Assembly: GCA_031263335.1 (NCBI GenBank)
Contig: JAISGB010000243.1
Span: 1 to 5,483 of the forward strand
DNA length: 5,483 nucleotides
Reading direction: 5' to 3'
From: Eubacteriales Family XIII. Incertae Sedis bacterium
GTDB taxonomy: Bacteria > Bacillota > Clostridia > Peptostreptococcales > Anaerovoracaceae
Below are positions 1 to 5,099 of this stretch, in pieces. The position numbers and the translations under genes are program-made. Positions within the stretch are counted from its first letter, which is position 1, and each line of letters opens with the position of its first letter. The notes under the pieces were generated by a model. That model searched no databases and was not told the DNA's origin. It saw nothing but the letters and a program-made list of their open reading frames with translations.

Positions 1-141
1 CCAAACGGAAGCAGACAAGCTCAGCGCAGGATTTTTTTCGTTTGGCAAGGCGCGTGAGTAAGCGAGGAACGCACGTACACAGACGTACGTAAGCGACGAG
101 CGAACGAACAGCAACGCAGCCAAACGGAAAAAAGACAAGCT
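1..141. repeat. Tandem tRNA-flanking intergenic repeat (one full copy plus the tail of another)
   Basis: The 21-nt sequence at 1-21 (CCAAACGGAAGCAGACAAGCT) recurs at 120-141 with only a small change in the middle (GC replaced by AAA), so the repeat period is about 119 bp. The window begins inside the tail of an earlier copy. The complete copy contains a hairpin-forming core (32-133) and ends at the first base of the tRNA. No ORF with coding character is visible in it. Its interior is purine-rich with many GCGA/CGAAC words. I do not recognise a named family. It could be a repeated spacer between tRNA genes or a mobile palindromic element of REP or MITE type. The tandem copy is seen directly; the element identity is inference. 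Confidence 0.65.
32..133. repeat. Long inverted repeat / potential RNA hairpin within the tRNA-flanking element
   Basis: The left arm 32-46 is seven T followed by CGTTTGGC. The right arm 119-133 is GCCAAACG, G, then six A. As RNA these give a continuous 15-bp stem with one U-G wobble. Inside, 73-78 (ACGTAC) pairs with 85-90 (GTACGT) to give a short inner hairpin with a 6-nt loop. The stem encloses 72 bases. On the minus strand the element would also give a hairpin ending in a run of T, so it could terminate transcription leaving the tRNA locus in either direction. That role is inference. Confidence 0.6.
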
Positions 142-226
142 GCGGTTGTGGCGGAATTGGCAGACGCGCACGGTTGAGGGCCGTGTGCCGCAAGGCGTAT
201 GGGTTCAAGTCCCATCAACCGCACCA
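142..226 (+). tRNA. tRNA-Leu (anticodon GAG)
   Basis: This 85-nt class II tRNA has a full cloverleaf. The acceptor stem GCGGTTG (142-148) pairs with CAACCGC (216-222), followed by discriminator A223 and an encoded CCA (224-226). The anticodon stem CACGG (169-173) pairs with CCGTG (181-185) around the loop TTGAGGG, placing anticodon GAG at 176-178, which reads CUC/CUU leucine codons. There is an extra variable arm (GCC-GCAA-GGC) as expected for Leu, and the T arm ATGGG-TTCAAGT-CCCAT is canonical. No clear promoter lies immediately upstream, where the repeat element abuts the gene, so it may be read from outside the window. Confidence 0.97.
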
Positions 227-230
227 AGAG

Positions 231-275
231 GCAAACAGGGTGTCACCGGACACCCTGTTTGCATATATCCCCTTC
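231..275 (+). terminator. Terminator-like stem-loop after tRNA-Leu
   Basis: The stem GCAAACAGGGTGTC (231-244) pairs perfectly over 14 bp with 249-262 around the 4-nt loop ACCG, starting five bases after the tRNA CCA. The downstream tract (ATATATCCCCTTCTTTC) is pyrimidine-rich rather than a clean T run, so it is a strong hairpin with a weak tail. It probably ends or processes the tRNA transcript and insulates the next operon. Confidence 0.75.
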
Positions 276-285
276 TTTCTCCCCG

Positions 286-320
286 CCGTTTACCCTCCGT
301 TTACATTCATGCGATATAAT
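286..320 (+). promoter_or_regulatory. Promoter P1 of the two-component operon, with two phased activator boxes
   Basis: Two identical boxes, CCGTTTAC at 286-293 and 297-304, are spaced exactly 11 bp start to start. The second begins 18 bp before a perfect -10 hexamer, TATAAT (315-320). No TTGACA-like -35 is present at the right distance, and the boxes cover that region. An 11-bp direct repeat ahead of a -10 is the usual layout for activation by OmpR/PhoB/PhoP/HssR-type regulators. The transporter operon promoter at 2400-2456 has the same boxes at the same distance, which implies autoregulation by the regulator encoded at 499. The predicted start near 327 gives a leader of about 170 nt. Confidence 0.7.
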
Positions 321-322
321 GA

Positions 323-418
323 CCGCAGGACGGCCATTATCGTTCGAACTGCCCCCCGATTGCGTCGGAGCCGGCTGTCCTATCGATTGGAATGCCGTGC
401 GATTTTTCCGTCCTGCGG
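323..418. repeat. Perfect 11-bp inverted repeat in the operon leader
   Basis: CCGCAGGACGG (323-333) is the exact reverse complement of CCGTCCTGCGG (408-418), 74 bases apart. The left arm overlaps the predicted P1 start point near 327, so a transcript would keep only part of that arm. An overlapping segment CGGCCAT (331-337) can instead pair with ATGGCCG at 431-437 or 446-452, so alternative leader folds are possible. There is no small ORF with a convincing ribosome binding site in the leader. The role is unknown. Confidence 0.5.
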
Positions 419-437
419 CCGGAAACGCGCATGGCCG

Positions 438-475
438 TATCATGAATGGCCGCGCCACGCTTCGCATTCATGATA
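438..475. promoter_or_regulatory. Palindromic site (11-bp arms) overlapping promoter P2
   Basis: TATCATGAATG (438-448) is the exact reverse complement of CATTCATGATA (465-475), with 16 bases between the arms. The right arm runs into the extended -10 element of P2, so a protein bound here could block that promoter, or the RNA read from P1 could form a hairpin. The first arm is part of a 12-mer, GGCCGTATCATG (433-444), that recurs exactly at the -10 of the transporter promoter (2446-2457). Confidence 0.5.
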
Positions 476-479
476 TACT
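471..479 (+). promoter_or_regulatory. Promoter P2, extended -10 element
   Basis: TGATATACT (471-479) matches the extended -10 pattern TGnTATAAT with one mismatch. No -35 is visible, as is normal for extended -10 promoters. Transcription would begin near 486, giving a short leader that still contains the ribosome binding site AAGAGG (487-492). It could supply basal regulator and kinase independently of the box-dependent P1. Confidence 0.45.
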
Positions 480-498
480 GTGTTTCAAGAGGTAGATT

Positions 499-1176
499 AT
501 GAGCAAAATCATGATCGTGGACGACGACCCGAATATCCGCGAACTCGTCCGTGTATTACTGAAAAACGGCGGCTTTGACACTTGCGAGGCCGCAGACGGG
601 CGCGAAGCCCTTCGCGTTGTTTCGGAGGGAAACCCCGATCTCGCCGTCATCGATCTGATGATGCCGAAGATGGACGGCTACGATCTGTGCCGCAATCTGC
701 GCAGATACTATGAAAACCTGCCGGTACTCATGCTGACGGCCAAGGGCGAATTGCCCGCAAAGGTCAAAGGGTTCGAGGCGGGCGCGGATGACTATCTGAC
801 AAAACCGTTCGAGGGCGACGAATTGCTGTTGCGCGTGAAGGCGCTCCTGCGTAGGTACAAGATCGAAACCGCCCACGCAATCCGGATCGGCGGCGCGACC
901 ATCGACCGCAACAGCTATACCGTGACGATCAACGGCGTAAAAGAGGACATTCCGCGCAAGGAATTCGAATTGCTGTTCAAGCTCGCGGGCTTCCCCGGGC
1001 GCACCTTCTCCCGCGACCGACTGATCGAGGATGTCTGGGGCTACGATTTCGACGGCAACGAACGGACGCTCGATGTGCATATCGGTCGTCTGCGCGAGCG
1101 GTTCCCCGCCGAAACGTCGGGCTTCAAGATCACGACCGTGCGCGGACTCGGTTACCGATTGGAGGCGCCGGAATGA
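499..1176 (+). CDS. OmpR/PhoB-family response regulator, HssR-like
   Basis: A DNA-binding response regulator of 225 aa, the normal length for the OmpR family. The receiver domain (about 1-118) has the acidic pocket D8-D9-D10, phospho-acceptor D52 in VIDLMMPKMDG, switch residue T80 and conserved K102 in TKPF. The winged-helix output domain (about 127-223) carries the RKEFELLF, WGYDFDGNERTLDVHIGRLR and TTVRGLGYRLE signatures. From memory, the WGYD-GNERT-DVHI region is very close to staphylococcal HssR, the heme-stress regulator, so I place it in an HssR/PhoP-like branch; that does not prove a heme ligand. AAGAGG six bases before the ATG supports the start. The stop overlaps the kinase start (ATGA), so the pair is translationally coupled. 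Likely DNA targets are the phased CCGTTTAM boxes upstream of this gene and of the ABC operon. Confidence 0.95.
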   Translation: MSKIMIVDDDPNIRELVRVLLKNGGFDTCEAADGREALRVVSEGNPDLAVIDLMMPKMDGYDLCRNLRRYYENLPVLMLTAKGELPAKVKGFEAGADDYLTKPFEGDELLLRVKALLRRYKIETAHAIRIGGATIDRNSYTVTINGVKEDIPRKEFELLFKLAGFPGRTFSRDRLIEDVWGYDFDGNERTLDVHIGRLRERFPAETSGFKITTVRGLGYRLEAPE

Positions 1177-1322
1177 AACGGCGGACCCGGTCACCGATCA
1201 GTGACTCAGGAATGAACAGGCGGTCCCGGCGGTCACCGATTGGGGACACAGAAATGAGCAGGCGGTCCCGGCGGCCACCGACCGAAGACTCGGGAATGAA
1301 CGGGCGGCCCCGGGGCGGCCGC
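1173..1322 (+). repeat. 42-bp tandem repeat encoding the kinase N-terminus
   Basis: Units start at each in-frame ATG: 1173 (39 bp), 1212 (42 bp), 1254 (42 bp) and a decayed partial unit at 1296. The peptide consensus is M-N-R-R-S-R-R-S-P-I-x-D-S-G; the first unit lacks one Arg. Units differ at several positions, so the repeat is not a recent duplication, but it keeps frame and charge pattern. The segment is strongly basic and precedes TM1, so it should stay in the cytoplasm. Confidence 0.85.
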
Positions 1323-2354
1323 GCATGGGCGACGAGGTTGTTGGTATTGGCGATATTCCTTGCGTTCATCACACTCTGCCTGATTGCGGGGTTCTATATC
1401 GGCCCGATGCTGTCCGGAAAACTACCGCCCGACGCGGGATATTTGGCGGCGGTTTGGAGCGGCTTTCTCATCTTCGCGTTCATCGCAATCATCATTCACA
1501 TGACCGCGCGTCGAAAACTGCCGGAGCGTCGTGAACGGCAACACAATACCATCATCGACGCCTTGGAACGCATTTCGCGAGGCGACTTCAATGTGTTTAT
1601 CGAGCGTGACGCGGACATACACGACGAGTTCGCCGCCCTCATCAACGACATGGCCAAAAACCTCGGGACGCTCGAGACGATGCGGCAGGATTTCATCTCA
1701 AACGTGTCGCACGAGATCCAATCACCGCTGACGAGCATCGGCGGGTTTGCGGAACTGCTCCAAACCCCGGATCTGTCACAAGATGAGCGGTTGCGTTACG
1801 CGAAGATCATCCGCGCCGAGAGCAAACGGCTTTCGAGACTGAGCGACGATCTGTTGAAATTGTCGTCGCTCGACAACGATCCGCTTTCCAAAACCGACTT
1901 TCGGCTCGACAAACAGCTTTCGGACGTCATATTGACGTTGGAGCCGCAATGGGCGACGAAGCGTCTCTCGGTGGAAGCCGACCTGCCCAAGCGCACAATC
2001 CGCGCCGACGCAGGACTGCTGTCACAGGTGTGGGTAAACCTCCTGCACAACGCCATAAAATTCACGGCCGACGGCGGCGCGATCACCGTCACGCTGAAAG
2101 ACGGCGAGGCGGACGTGATTGTGACGATAACCGACGACGGCGTCGGCATAGGCAAAGAGGACTTGCCGCATATATTCGAGCGATTCTATAAAGCCGACAA
2201 AGCGCGCGACCGTTCCCTCGGCGGCAATGGGTTGGGGCTTTCGCTCACCAAGCGGATCGTGGAACTGCATTGCGGGCGAATATCCGTCAAAAGCAGACCG
2301 GGCAGAGGGACGGCGTTCACGATCACCCTGCCGCGCGCGGAAGCCGATCGATAA
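1173..2354 (+). CDS. Two-component sensor histidine kinase with a repeated basic N-terminal extension
   Basis: A membrane histidine kinase of 393 aa, the partner of the upstream regulator. Order of parts: an Arg/Ser/Pro-rich cytoplasmic extension made of 14-residue repeats (1-50); TM1 about 55-77; a very short outside loop of about 12 residues; TM2 about 90-110; a degenerate HAMP linker (about 111-168); HisKA with H180 in SHEIQSPLTSIGGFAELL; N box with N293 (NAIKFT); G1 DDGVGIG (321-327); F box FERFYK (335-340); G2 GGNGLGLSL (350-358). All catalytic motifs are intact. The near absence of an extracytoplasmic domain resembles intramembrane-sensing kinases, which often detect stress through the membrane or an adjacent ABC transporter. 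GGAGG (1161-1165), seven bases before the ATG, and the ATGA overlap support the start at 1173 rather than the in-frame ATGs at 1212, 1254 and 1296, which lack properly spaced binding sites. Confidence 0.94.
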   Translation: MKRRTRSPISDSGMNRRSRRSPIGDTEMSRRSRRPPTEDSGMNGRPRGGRAWATRLLVLAIFLAFITLCLIAGFYIGPMLSGKLPPDAGYLAAVWSGFLIFAFIAIIIHMTARRKLPERRERQHNTIIDALERISRGDFNVFIERDADIHDEFAALINDMAKNLGTLETMRQDFISNVSHEIQSPLTSIGGFAELLQTPDLSQDERLRYAKIIRAESKRLSRLSDDLLKLSSLDNDPLSKTDFRLDKQLSDVILTLEPQWATKRLSVEADLPKRTIRADAGLLSQVWVNLLHNAIKFTADGGAITVTLKDGEADVIVTITDDGVGIGKEDLPHIFERFYKADKARDRSLGGNGLGLSLTKRIVELHCGRISVKSRPGRGTAFTITLPRAEADR

Positions 2355-2399
2355 TCCGTCAAGATGGCGATCCGACCCGCAATGACCGTAAATCCTCGG

Positions 2400-2456
2400 G
2401 CGTTTACATTCCGTTTACCTTTGATTTAACCTCCGTTTAATTTGAGGCCGTATCAT
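2400..2456 (+). promoter_or_regulatory. Transporter operon promoter with four 11-bp-phased boxes
   Basis: Four copies of a CCGTTTAM-like box start at 2400 (GCGTTTAC), 2411 (CCGTTTAC), 2422 (TGATTTAA) and 2433 (CCGTTTAA), each exactly 11 bp after the last. The final box begins 18 bp before the -10 TATCAT (2451-2456), the same spacing as in P1. There is no -35 consensus. Four boxes would hold two regulator dimers, against one at P1. The layout is typical of PhoP/PhoB/HssR-class binding sites. The predicted start near 2463 gives a leader of about 31 nt containing the GGAGG at 2483-2487. Confidence 0.75.
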
Positions 2457-2493
2457 GGCAATATACAGTCATCAAACGAAACGGAGGTGTTTT

Positions 2494-3288
2494 ATGAGTA
2501 CAATCATTGAGGTGAACGGCCTCGTCAAGCAGTACAAGGGCGCGAAGGCGCCGTCGGTCAAAGGCATCGATTTTGCGGTGGAACAGGGAGAATTCTTCGC
2601 GTTTCTCGGCCCGAACGGCGCGGGCAAGACCACGACGATCTCCGTCCTGACCACGACGCTCTCGAAGACGTCCGGCGAGGTGAGAATCGCCGGGTTCGAT
2701 GCGGAAAAGGAGGCGAGGCGGGTACGCGAGAAGATAGGCATCATCTTCCAACAACCGAGCCTCGACCCAAACCTCACGGCGGAGGAAAACATCCGCTTCC
2801 ACGCCTGCCTGTACGGCATGTGCGGCTACCGCCCGACATTCAAGCTGATGCCCGCCGCGTACCGCGAACAAGTCACGGAACTGGCGGAATTGGTCGGCAT
2901 CGAGGACGCGCTGTTCCGGCCGATCAAGAAGCTGTCCGGCGGTATGCAACGCAAATTGGAGATCATACGCAGCCTGATCCACACGCCCGATGTGCTCTTT
3001 CTCGATGAACCCACGCAGGGACTCGACGCGGTGAGCCGCCGCAGCCTGTGGGAATACATCGACGGGACGCGCAGACGGTACGGCACGACGATTTTCCTCA
3101 CGACGCACTACATCGACGAAGCGGAAAGGGTCGACAAGGTCTGCATCATCAATCACGGCAAGATCGCGATCTGCGCCTCGCCGCGGGAGATGAAACGCGC
3201 CGTCCGCTTCGATCCGACCCCGAAGGTCTGCCTGCCGTCGTTGGAGGACGCCTATGTCGAATTTCTGAACGGAGGTATCGTAGCGTGA
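2494..3288 (+). CDS. ABC transporter ATP-binding protein (DrrA/ABC-2 type)
   Basis: The cytoplasmic ATPase subunit of an ABC-2 exporter, 264 aa. Visible motifs: Walker A GPNGAGKTT (39-47), Q-loop in FQQPSLD (85-91), ABC signature LSGGM (147-151), Walker B VLFLDEP (167-173), D-loop GLD (176-178) and switch His205 in TTHYIDEA. All residues needed for ATP hydrolysis are present. The C-terminal tail after the core is short, so it is smaller than the roughly 310-330 aa DrrA proteins. The start at 2494 has GGAGG six bases upstream; an in-frame ATG at 2455 lies inside the -10 hexamer and cannot be in the transcript. The stop overlaps the permease GTG start. Putative regulator boxes just upstream place it under the neighbouring two-component system. 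The substrate is unknown. Confidence 0.93.
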   Translation: MSTIIEVNGLVKQYKGAKAPSVKGIDFAVEQGEFFAFLGPNGAGKTTTISVLTTTLSKTSGEVRIAGFDAEKEARRVREKIGIIFQQPSLDPNLTAEENIRFHACLYGMCGYRPTFKLMPAAYREQVTELAELVGIEDALFRPIKKLSGGMQRKLEIIRSLIHTPDVLFLDEPTQGLDAVSRRSLWEYIDGTRRRYGTTIFLTTHYIDEAERVDKVCIINHGKIAICASPREMKRAVRFDPTPKVCLPSLEDAYVEFLNGGIVA

Positions 3289-4103
3289 ATGAATTGATCT
3301 TGGAACGGAAGAGGTCGCGGGTTTTCAGAGAGATGAACACGACCCTGACGGTTATGGCGCGTGAAATCACGCTCCTGTTCAAATCACCGAGCACGCTCAT
3401 CATGAGTCTCACCATGCCGCTCATCATGATGGGCATGATAGGCGGGAACCTCATGCAGAATATGGCCGGCGGCCTGAACTTCGACTTCGGCGGATTCATG
3501 CTCGTGGGTATGCTCGTCAATATGCTGTTCATGATGGTGTCGATGAATATGACCTCGCTCGTCGAGGATCGCGAGACGGACTTCAATCAGGAAATGCTCG
3601 TGTCGCCCGTATCGCGTTATTCACTCGTACTCGGAAAAATATTGGGCGGCGCCTTCGGCGCGATCGTGAGCATGGCGGGGACCTTGATCGTCGGGCTGAT
3701 CATGGGCATCACGTTGCCGATCGGAAAACTGCTTTTGATCCTCGCGCTTTCCCCGCTGTTCTGCCTGTCGGGCGGCGCGCTCGCGAGGATGTTGATCGGC
3801 TTCATCAAGAGCAAGAAAGCCGCGAACATGGCGGTCATGCTCGTCACGATGCCGCAGATGTTCCTCTCCGGCGCGATCATCCCGATCAACCACTCGGACG
3901 GCGTATTGATGCTGCTCGCGCGGCTCATGCCGATGACCTACTGCCTCGATCTGGCGCGGGCGGTCGTCAACGCCGGAACCCCCGAATACGACAGCGTGGT
4001 CATGTTCAACCCCGCGATCAATTTCGCCGCGATCGCCGCCTTGACGACAATATGCCTGATCGTAGGCACATTCTTCTACGCGCGCAGCGAGAAGAACAGG
4101 TGA
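3285..4103 (+). CDS. ABC-2 type transporter permease
   Basis: The membrane subunit pairing with the ATPase, 272 aa. About six hydrophobic segments are visible: roughly 38-55, 70-90, 116-142, 147-170, 182-200 and 245-266. The stretch VEDRETDFNQEMLVSPVSR (93-111) between TM2 and TM3 is the characteristic ABC-2 coupling region, and PMTYCLDLARAVV (216-228) is the usual late motif. I chose the GTG start at 3285 because GGAGG lies nine bases upstream (3271-3275) and GTGA overlaps the ATPase stop, giving translational coupling; ATG 3333 in the same frame is an alternative with a poorer site. The reading frame is open further upstream to 3048, but that part lies over the ATPase gene and is not credible. 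The protein is rich in methionine (29 of 272), with clusters in and around TM1 and TM2. Confidence 0.9.
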   Translation: MNELILERKRSRVFREMNTTLTVMAREITLLFKSPSTLIMSLTMPLIMMGMIGGNLMQNMAGGLNFDFGGFMLVGMLVNMLFMMVSMNMTSLVEDRETDFNQEMLVSPVSRYSLVLGKILGGAFGAIVSMAGTLIVGLIMGITLPIGKLLLILALSPLFCLSGGALARMLIGFIKSKKAANMAVMLVTMPQMFLSGAIIPINHSDGVLMLLARLMPMTYCLDLARAVVNAGTPEYDSVVMFNPAINFAAIAALTTICLIVGTFFYARSEKNR

Positions 4104-4140
4104 AGCGGACGCGCGATCGCTTTCCGATCGGGTTCCGCTT
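4103..4140 (+). terminator. Possible stem-loop after the ABC operon
   Basis: AAGCGGA (4103-4109) pairs with TCCGCTT (4134-4140), and inside it the self-complementary CGATCG at 4114-4119 and 4125-4130 can continue the stem past an internal mismatch. No T run follows (GTATTCCCCCC), so it is at best a weak or factor-dependent terminator, or an mRNA 3'-end stabiliser. The remaining sequence to 4280 shows no convincing promoter; a single GTTTAA at 4161-4166 is not phased. Confidence 0.35.
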
Positions 4141-4280
4141 GTATTCCCCCCTAAAAAGCGGTTTAATAGTAGGAGCGATATCCGCGGTGGAGGGCCAAAG
4201 GATTTTTCAGTTGAAACCGGCATATTCGGGCGGATACCCGCGGAGTGAAGTTGCCGAAATGACGGGGAGAGGTATGGGAG

Positions 4281-5012
4281 ATGGGCAAGGACGACCTGAA
4301 AACGAATGGAACGTATGGAGACATTCATACGAAGGAGGAATCGGACGCGGCGTACGACGCGCTTTTCCGTGAACTGCACGGTGTTCCCGATGAGGATCCG
4401 AGGGACGGCGGCGAGATGAAAAAGGTCGTCGTCATCGGCTCTACGCACCCAAGTACGGATTCCGCCTGCTCCGCGATCGTGTACGCGCGCCTGAAGGACC
4501 GGGTGGATTCCTCGGCGTCGTACAAGGCTTACCGGGCGGGTCCGCTCAATGCCGAAACATATTACGCGCTCCATGCGTTCGGCAATTGCGCACTCCCCTA
4601 TCTCAGGAGCATCCGCAACAAAAACGTCATCCTTGTCGATCACAACGCAAAAGCCGAGGCGGCAAAGGGCGTCGAGGACGCGACCATCCTCGAGATCATC
4701 GATCATCACGCGCTCGGAGGACTTGAGACAAAGACACCCGTATATTTCCGCAGCGAACCCGTGGGCGCAACCTCGACCATCATTTTTGAGATGCATAAGG
4801 AATGGGAGGTGACGCCCGATCGCACGGACGCGGGCCTGCTCTGTTCCGGCATCCTCTCTGCCACATATATGTTCCGATCCCCTGCCACAACAAGGGCGGA
4901 TAAATTTGCCGCGGTCGAGCTTGCGAACCGCGCGGGACTCGATCTGGAGGCATACGCCGAGGCAATGTTTCGAGCGTACGAGATCGACGGAGAGGACGAG
5001 GCGCGGGATTGA
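4281..5012 (+). CDS. Degenerate, truncated family II (DHH) inorganic pyrophosphatase-like protein
   Basis: The 243-aa product matches the DHH domain of manganese-dependent family II pyrophosphatase (PpaC) from residue 46 onward, with a constant offset of 45 from the Bacillus subtilis numbering as I recall it. Kept: D60 (=D15), D120 in ILVDHN (=D75), H142/H143 in IDHH (=H97/H98), and the RSP-T motif. Lost: S54 replaces H9, S58 replaces D13 and A194 replaces D149, so three of six metal ligands are missing. The C-terminal DHHA2 domain, which supplies substrate-binding Lys/Arg, is absent (normal length about 309 aa). Classical pyrophosphatase activity is therefore unlikely. The first 45 residues are an acidic extension not found in PpaC. 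GGGGAGAGG at 4264-4272 supports the start at 4281, whereas ATG 4416, equivalent to the normal PpaC start, has a poor site. It may be a pseudoenzyme with another role or a decaying paralogue. Confidence 0.8.
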   Translation: MGKDDLKTNGTYGDIHTKEESDAAYDALFRELHGVPDEDPRDGGEMKKVVVIGSTHPSTDSACSAIVYARLKDRVDSSASYKAYRAGPLNAETYYALHAFGNCALPYLRSIRNKNVILVDHNAKAEAAKGVEDATILEIIDHHALGGLETKTPVYFRSEPVGATSTIIFEMHKEWEVTPDRTDAGLLCSGILSATYMFRSPATTRADKFAAVELANRAGLDLEAYAEAMFRAYEIDGEDEARD

Positions 5013-5083
5013 ACGCGATCCCTGCGAAAGAAGGTTGCGACCATTGCGGAGTTGAAGCAGATGTTCGCATTGAACGCGATCCC
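5008..5083. repeat. 15-bp direct repeat spanning the stop of the DHH gene
   Basis: ATTGAACGCGATCCC occurs at 5008-5022 and again at 5069-5083, 61 bp apart, and a weaker match (GCGA followed by A/G-rich sequence and GGTT) continues beyond both. The first copy contains the TGA stop of the DHH gene. Sequence after this stop stays open in the same frame to a TGA at 5124-5126. Confidence 0.6.
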
Positions 5084-5099
5084 GGCGAGGAAAGGTTCC

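Noticed and set aside
174..495. Small plus-strand ORFs of 98-99 codons across the tRNA and leader
   Set aside because: They begin inside the tRNA gene, cross the terminator stem and have no ribosome binding site or recognisable protein features.
556..1194. 212-codon minus-strand frame opposite the response regulator
   Set aside because: Shadow of a strongly conserved gene; no motif and no ribosome binding site.
2455..2493. Upstream ATG start for the ABC ATPase, adding 13 residues
   Set aside because: The ATG lies within the TATCAT -10 hexamer, so it would be upstream of the transcript. The ATG at 2494 has GGAGG six bases before it and fits the family start.
3048..3284. Extension of the permease frame upstream to 3048
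   Set aside because: It overlaps the conserved ATPase coding region in another frame, and its product is Arg/His-rich with no permease character. The GTG at 3285 has a ribosome binding site and a GTGA overlap.
4159..4182. GTTTAA near 4161 as a further regulator box for the DHH gene
   Set aside because: It is a single copy with no neighbour at 11 bp and no -10 hexamer at the expected distance; GATATC there is a poor match.
4211..4238. TTGAAA...GATACC as a promoter for the DHH gene
   Set aside because: The -35 is fair at 4211-4216, but the -10 candidate matches poorly, so it cannot be supported over chance.
3621..4796. 391-codon open frame on the minus strand
   Set aside because: It lies opposite the permease, the intergenic region and most of the DHH gene. 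Its product is a His/Arg/Asp-rich shadow with no recognisable domain, a common by-product of GC-rich codon use.
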